Of a stretch of DNA of 32,169 nucleotides, positions 29,083-32,169 are shown in pieces (position 1 is the first letter of the stretch; each line of letters begins with the position of its first letter). Position numbers and translations under genes: made by a program. Under the pieces are notes generated by a model, which saw only the letters and a list, made by a program, of their open reading frames with translations, did no database searches and was not told the origin of the DNA. The stretch is from Clostridium sp. (GTDB taxonomy: Bacteria > Bacillota > Clostridia > Lachnospirales > Lachnospiraceae): NCBI GenBank assembly GCA_023664385.1, contig JAMPFU010000013.1:48050-80218 (forward strand), given 5' to 3'.

Positions 29083-29670
29083 CTATATTTCCTCCCTGTT
29101 TAACTCCTTCAAAAGTGCTTCTGTCTCCGTTTCCGATACGCTTTCCTGCTCCGACTGTACTTTTAAATCCTCAATTTCTTCCTCAAATGTTTTTGCTTTT
29201 TCCAGAGCCTCCTTTTCCTCCTCAGACAGAGGAATGTATGACTCTCCCTTTATAATTTCCTTTGCATATGTGAAGCAGCCCTCTCTCGAATGCATAGCAT
29301 TAAAAATTATTCCCGTATTATCACTATTTAACAATGCTATAACAAAGCTGAGCTTGCCTGCCATCTGCTCAAATGCATCATATTTTACAAGGCTGACCTT
29401 GCTTACGCAGTTATTCATAAATTTTTGTGTCTGTTTATGTTCCTTCGTAATCCTTCTGGCTGTCGCCATAACCTGATCCATTTCCTTAAACCGTTTACGG
29501 ATTACCTTCTCAAGGTCTGCCCCCTTCTTTCCAGTCATTAAAGCATTGTATTTTCTAATCATAATATTCATTTTATATATGATAAAAATTACAAGCGCAA
29601 TTAACAATATGACAAGAATAAAAAGAATGGTGACAACTGCCTTTATGTTCATACCAAAAATGGTATCCAT
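29083..29670 (-). CDS. DUF4446 family membrane-anchored protein
   Basis: A 195-residue protein of DUF4446, a family typically next to parB in Clostridia and of unknown role. One N-terminal membrane helix (residues ~8-32, VVTILFILVILLIALVIFII) is followed by YNALMTGKKGADLEKVI, a coiled-coil region, and the family core VSLVKYDAFEQMAGKLSFVIALLN then DNTGIIFNAMHSREGCFTYAKEI. The C-terminus is acidic. Its context between parB and serS matches the known gene order of the family and suggests a link with chromosome segregation or cell division, but no function is proven. Confidence 0.88.
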   Translation of the reverse strand: MDTIFGMNIKAVVTILFILVILLIALVIFIIYKMNIMIRKYNALMTGKKGADLEKVIRKRFKEMDQVMATARRITKEHKQTQKFMNNCVSKVSLVKYDAFEQMAGKLSFVIALLNSDNTGIIFNAMHSREGCFTYAKEIIKGESYIPLSEEEKEALEKAKTFEEEIEDLKVQSEQESVSETETEALLKELNREEI

Positions 29671-29696
29671 ATTTTTATTCCTCCTGACCTTGAACC

Positions 29697-30620
29697 TTAC
29701 TCGGCTGAATGATATAGCATACGAGTAATTCTGTCCAAATCATCCTGCGAATAGTATTCTATTTCAATCTTTCCCTTATTATTATTTTTAGCCTTTATGG
29801 TTGCCTTTGTTCCAAGTATATCCTTAAGCTTCTGCTCAATGTCCTTATACAGGAAATCAAGGTTTTCTTCCGTAACGGCAGCTTCCTTCTGACTTTTTGC
29901 TTTTCCGGAAAGCAGCTTTTTCACGTAGCTTTCCGTCTCTCTTACACTCAGCTTTTTATCGAATATATACATTGCCGTATCATGCTGAAGCTCTTTATCC
30001 TCTATGGAAATAAGCGCCCTGACATGACCGGTTGAAAGCATATCGTCAATCAGCATCTGCTGAACCGGCTCACAAAGCTTAAGCAGCCTTAATGAATTTG
30101 TAATCGTCGTCCTACTCTTTGAAACTCTATCAGCAACCTCGTCCTGCTTTAAATGAAATTCCTTTATCAGACGGTCGTATGCCATTGCCTCCTCAATAGG
30201 ATTAAGATCCTCTCTTTGGAGGTTTTCAATCAGGGCAATCTCCACAATTTCCTGATCCGTATAGTCCTTAATGACAACCGGAACCTCTTTAAGTCCTGCT
30301 ATACGGGCAGCCCTCCATCTTCTCTCGCCTGCAATCAGCTCATAGTAACCCTTTCTCTTTGTAACAACCAGCGGTTCAATAACACCGAACTGCTTTATGG
30401 AGTCTGCAAGCTCCACAAGTGCATCCTCGTCAAAATTTTTACGCGGCTGTGATTTGTTCGGCTCTATCCGATTAATGTTTAAGGTCTGCTCTACCTTCTT
30501 TATTATTTCTTTAACCTCTGTCTTTGCTTTTGTATCACTAACAGGCACCTTATCGGATTTAGCTTCGTCCGTTGGTATAAGATTGTCCAATCCTCGTCCT
30601 AACCCTCTTTTAACTGCCAT
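29697..30620 (-). CDS. parB: Chromosome partitioning protein ParB (Spo0J)
   Basis: ParB binds parS, spreads as a CTP-dependent clamp and loads SMC near the origin. The 307-residue protein starts VKRGLGRGLDNLIP, has box I GERRWRAARIAGLKEVPVV (residues 98-116, CTP-binding), ENLQRE at 132-137, and a helix-turn-helix at ~159-180 (LKQDEVADRVSKSRTTITNS). The ATG at 30620 follows AAGGAGG by 6 nt. It is 35 nt downstream of parA, and a perfect parS lies at 31701-31716, so the complete system is present. Length and motif order are normal. Confidence 0.97.
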   Translation of the reverse strand: MAVKRGLGRGLDNLIPTDEAKSDKVPVSDTKAKTEVKEIIKKVEQTLNINRIEPNKSQPRKNFDEDALVELADSIKQFGVIEPLVVTKRKGYYELIAGERRWRAARIAGLKEVPVVIKDYTDQEIVEIALIENLQREDLNPIEEAMAYDRLIKEFHLKQDEVADRVSKSRTTITNSLRLLKLCEPVQQMLIDDMLSTGHVRALISIEDKELQHDTAMYIFDKKLSVRETESYVKKLLSGKAKSQKEAAVTEENLDFLYKDIEQKLKDILGTKATIKAKNNNKGKIEIEYYSQDDLDRITRMLYHSAE

Positions 30621-30655
30621 ACCTTTCCTCCTTAGATTTTGCAATACTCATTGCA

Positions 30656-31444
30656 TCAAATACCTGAATAAAGTTTATTGTTAATAACTTCGTCCGCAAG
30701 CTCTCTGTAGCCTTGAGCACCGGATGACTTGCTGTCATACAAATTAATAGGAAGCCCAAAGCTTGGTGCTTCAGCAAGCCGAACATTTCTTGGAATAATG
30801 GATTTGTAAATAAACTGATCCAGATTATTTTTTACATTTTCTACAACCTCTAAAGATAAATTTGTTCTGGCATCAAACATTGTGAATACGACGCCTTCAA
30901 TCTCTAAAGCCTTATTTAGTTTCTTCTTAATAAGATTAATTGTATATATAAGCTGGGTTAATCCATCAAGTGCAAAAAACTCGCACTGAATAGGGACAAG
31001 CACCGTATCGGCGGCTGTCATGGAATTAACCGTCAGCATTCCAAGCGCAGGAGGACAATCAACAATAATAAAATCATATTTATCCCTTATGGGAGATAAA
31101 AGATCCTTTAATATGTACTGCCTTTTATCAACATCTATAAAATCAACCTCAGCTCCTGCCAAATCCCTTCCGGCAGGAATGAGACTTAAATTCAATTTAT
31201 GGTCACCCAACGGATGAATAATCATACATTCTCCGATATTACAGTTCCCGCACATTGCTTCATATATTGTATATGGCAAAGCATTTTTGTCCACTCCCAA
31301 TCCACTTGTCAAATTACCCTGTGGATCCATATCTACTGCTAATACCTTTTTATTCCTCTCTGCCAGACAAGCTGCAAGATTAATGGAGGTTGTTGTTTTG
31401 CCAACTCCACCCTTTTGATTTGCCACAGCTATTATCCTACCCAT
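30656..31444 (-). CDS. parA: Chromosome partitioning ATPase ParA (Soj)
   Basis: A 262-residue deviant Walker ATPase that works with ParB in origin segregation. Walker A is KGGVGKTTTSINLA (residues ~11-24), the A' motif DMDPQGN follows, and IIVDCPPALGMLTVNSM holds the Walker B. There is no long N-terminal DNA-binding extension, so it is the chromosomal (type Ia short) form and not a plasmid form. The ATG at 31444 is chosen since GGAGG precedes it by 7 nt. A promoter with an extended -10 lies at 31500-31508. It is the first gene of the parA-parB-DUF4446-serS unit. Confidence 0.97.
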   Translation of the reverse strand: MGRIIAVANQKGGVGKTTTSINLAACLAERNKKVLAVDMDPQGNLTSGLGVDKNALPYTIYEAMCGNCNIGECMIIHPLGDHKLNLSLIPAGRDLAGAEVDFIDVDKRQYILKDLLSPIRDKYDFIIVDCPPALGMLTVNSMTAADTVLVPIQCEFFALDGLTQLIYTINLIKKKLNKALEIEGVVFTMFDARTNLSLEVVENVKNNLDQFIYKSIIPRNVRLAEAPSFGLPINLYDSKSSGAQGYRELADEVINNKLYSGI

Positions 31445-31499
31445 CAATGTGCCTCCGTAATACAAATTTTATCTTTATCTAGTACCCATTCATCTCAAC

Positions 31500-31508
31500 A
31501 TTATATCA
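31500..31508 (-). promoter_or_regulatory. Extended -10 promoter of parA
   Basis: TGATATAAT on the minus strand has a perfect -10 and a TG extension, about 56 nt before the parA start. No strong -35 is visible. Confidence 0.45.
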
Positions 31509-31700
31509 CTTTCATATTTCTTTCGCTATATCTAAATATGGTTCGAAAAAAGTCGACACCACAATATATAGATTTTAATACGGACACATAGCAAATGTGT
31601 TATAGAGAATGGTTGGAATGAGATATTTCTTTCAACAAATTTTCTTACACCCATACAAATTCTTATTTGGCAAGTATTTTATCCACTATTCATATTCAAA

Positions 31701-31716
31701 TGTTTCACGTGAAACA
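31701..31716. promoter_or_regulatory. parS site (ParB binding site)
   Basis: The 16-bp palindrome TGTTTCACGTGAAACA equals the bacterial parS consensus at every base. It lies ~260 bp upstream of parA in the same intergenic region, as usual near bacterial origins. Confidence 0.95.
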
Positions 31717-31904
31717 CTTTTAAGCAGAAAATAAATTAAGCAATTAATGGCTTGTTTTCTAATTGAGTGATTGCACATTTTTTTTACAAGCGGTATGTAT
31801 AAACAAAAGTAAAACATATAAAATATTATTTTAAAATATGATTTGAACATTTATATTTAAAGAATATAACAGATGTATTTTCCATATGCTTGTCGCTATT
31901 TGGG

Positions 31905-32169
31905 GCTGATAACTTTCAACAAGCTTTGTCCTCTCTTGCAGTTCCTCGAATATTTCCAGCAGATATTGAGCAAGTAACATTCAACAAGCTTCGCACTCTT
32001 ACGGTTCTTTGAACACTACCGTTAGATATTGAGCAAGTAATATTTAACAAACTTCTCACTCTTACGGTTCTTTGAACACTACCATTAGATATTGAGCAAG
32101 TAATATTTAACAAACTTCTCACTCTTACAGTTCTTTGAACTTTACCATCAGATTTTGAGCAAGTAATAT
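31905..32169. repeat. 63-bp tandem repeat near parS
   Basis: At least four units with a period of exactly 63 bp (GAGCAAGTAA recurs at 31968, 32031, 32094 and 32157) run to the window edge. Units 2-4 are about 90% alike; the first (from 31905) is diverged. The unit contains CTCACTCTTACGGTTCTTTG. The minus strand stays open through it as a 21-codon repeat, but no start or protein family is evident, so it is treated as non-coding. The rest of the gap 31509-31900 is AT-rich, with one near-DnaA-box string (TTATCCACT at about 31680). Confidence 0.85.

Noticed and set aside
29083-29100. T-box leader for serS
   Set aside because: serS starts at the stop codon of the DUF4446 gene, leaving no room for a leader.
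31678-31690. oriC within the window
   Set aside because: Only one near-match to a DnaA box (TTATCCACT) was seen; no cluster of boxes or dnaA gene is present, so the origin is more likely to the right.
31916-32122. A 68-codon minus-strand frame of 21-residue repeats
   Set aside because: It follows from the 63-bp repeat period being a multiple of three; no start signal or known family was seen, so it is treated as non-coding.
31905-32169. CRISPR array
   Set aside because: The units are contiguous 63-bp tandem repeats without unique spacers, and no cas genes are present.

Overview
The window looks like low-GC Firmicutes DNA from an endospore-forming member of the Clostridia, most likely Lachnospiraceae. 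This is inferred from gene content (spoIIR, a GerA-type germination operon, a SipL-type SPOCS/LysM coat protein, a YwmB-family protein, DUF3881, DUF4446), from AGGAGG ribosome binding sites, and from AT-rich intergenic DNA. No database search was possible.

Layout, left to right. 143-3118: a minus-strand cell-wall operon, ddl - murI - DUF1934 - methyltransferase. 3309-7355: a sporulation/germination operon, gerA - gerB/gerC fusion - spoIIR, behind a sigma-G-like promoter. 7421-8485: one unknown gene flanked by ~80-bp imperfect inverted repeats. 8525-10670: a SipL-type protein and a PrcB-like lipoprotein. 10756-11748: a solitary RhuM-family gene. 11983-13850: a YwmB-family gene and divergent rsmG, separated by a structured leader and a 169-bp palindrome. 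13880-17889: an exonuclease, a repeat-rich acidic membrane protein with an elaborate leader, and a cytosolic chemoreceptor with a CZB domain. 18218-20885: a coiled-coil protein and an AgrC/AgrA-like two-component system. 21103-22075: a winged-helix regulator and its membrane partner. 22380-25546: an accessory region at tRNA-Arg(CCU), with a ParE/Phd toxin-antitoxin pair, two ORF6N paralogues, a 44-bp duplication of the tRNA 3' part and a family of near-perfect palindromes. 25736-31444: a divergent alanine racemase, DUF3881, serS, DUF4446, parB and parA. 31445-32169: a perfect parS site and a 63-bp tandem repeat that runs off the window.

Almost every housekeeping gene lies on the minus strand and parA/parB/parS are at the right end. 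This fits an origin to the right of the window, with replication running right to left.

The strongest candidates for undescribed biology are: (1) a three-way-junction leader just upstream of the ribosome binding sites of two unrelated genes (12767-12836 and 22101-22168), whose closing stems differ in sequence but keep pairing; (2) 25-33-bp palindromes centred on a CAAATTG-like core, found around ORF6N genes and also inside their coding sequences, where they encode the conserved L(K/R)SQF peptide; (3) the GerB permease fused to a GerC N-terminal lipoprotein domain; and (4) a mobile-element-like leader at 16187-16374 with competing hairpins.
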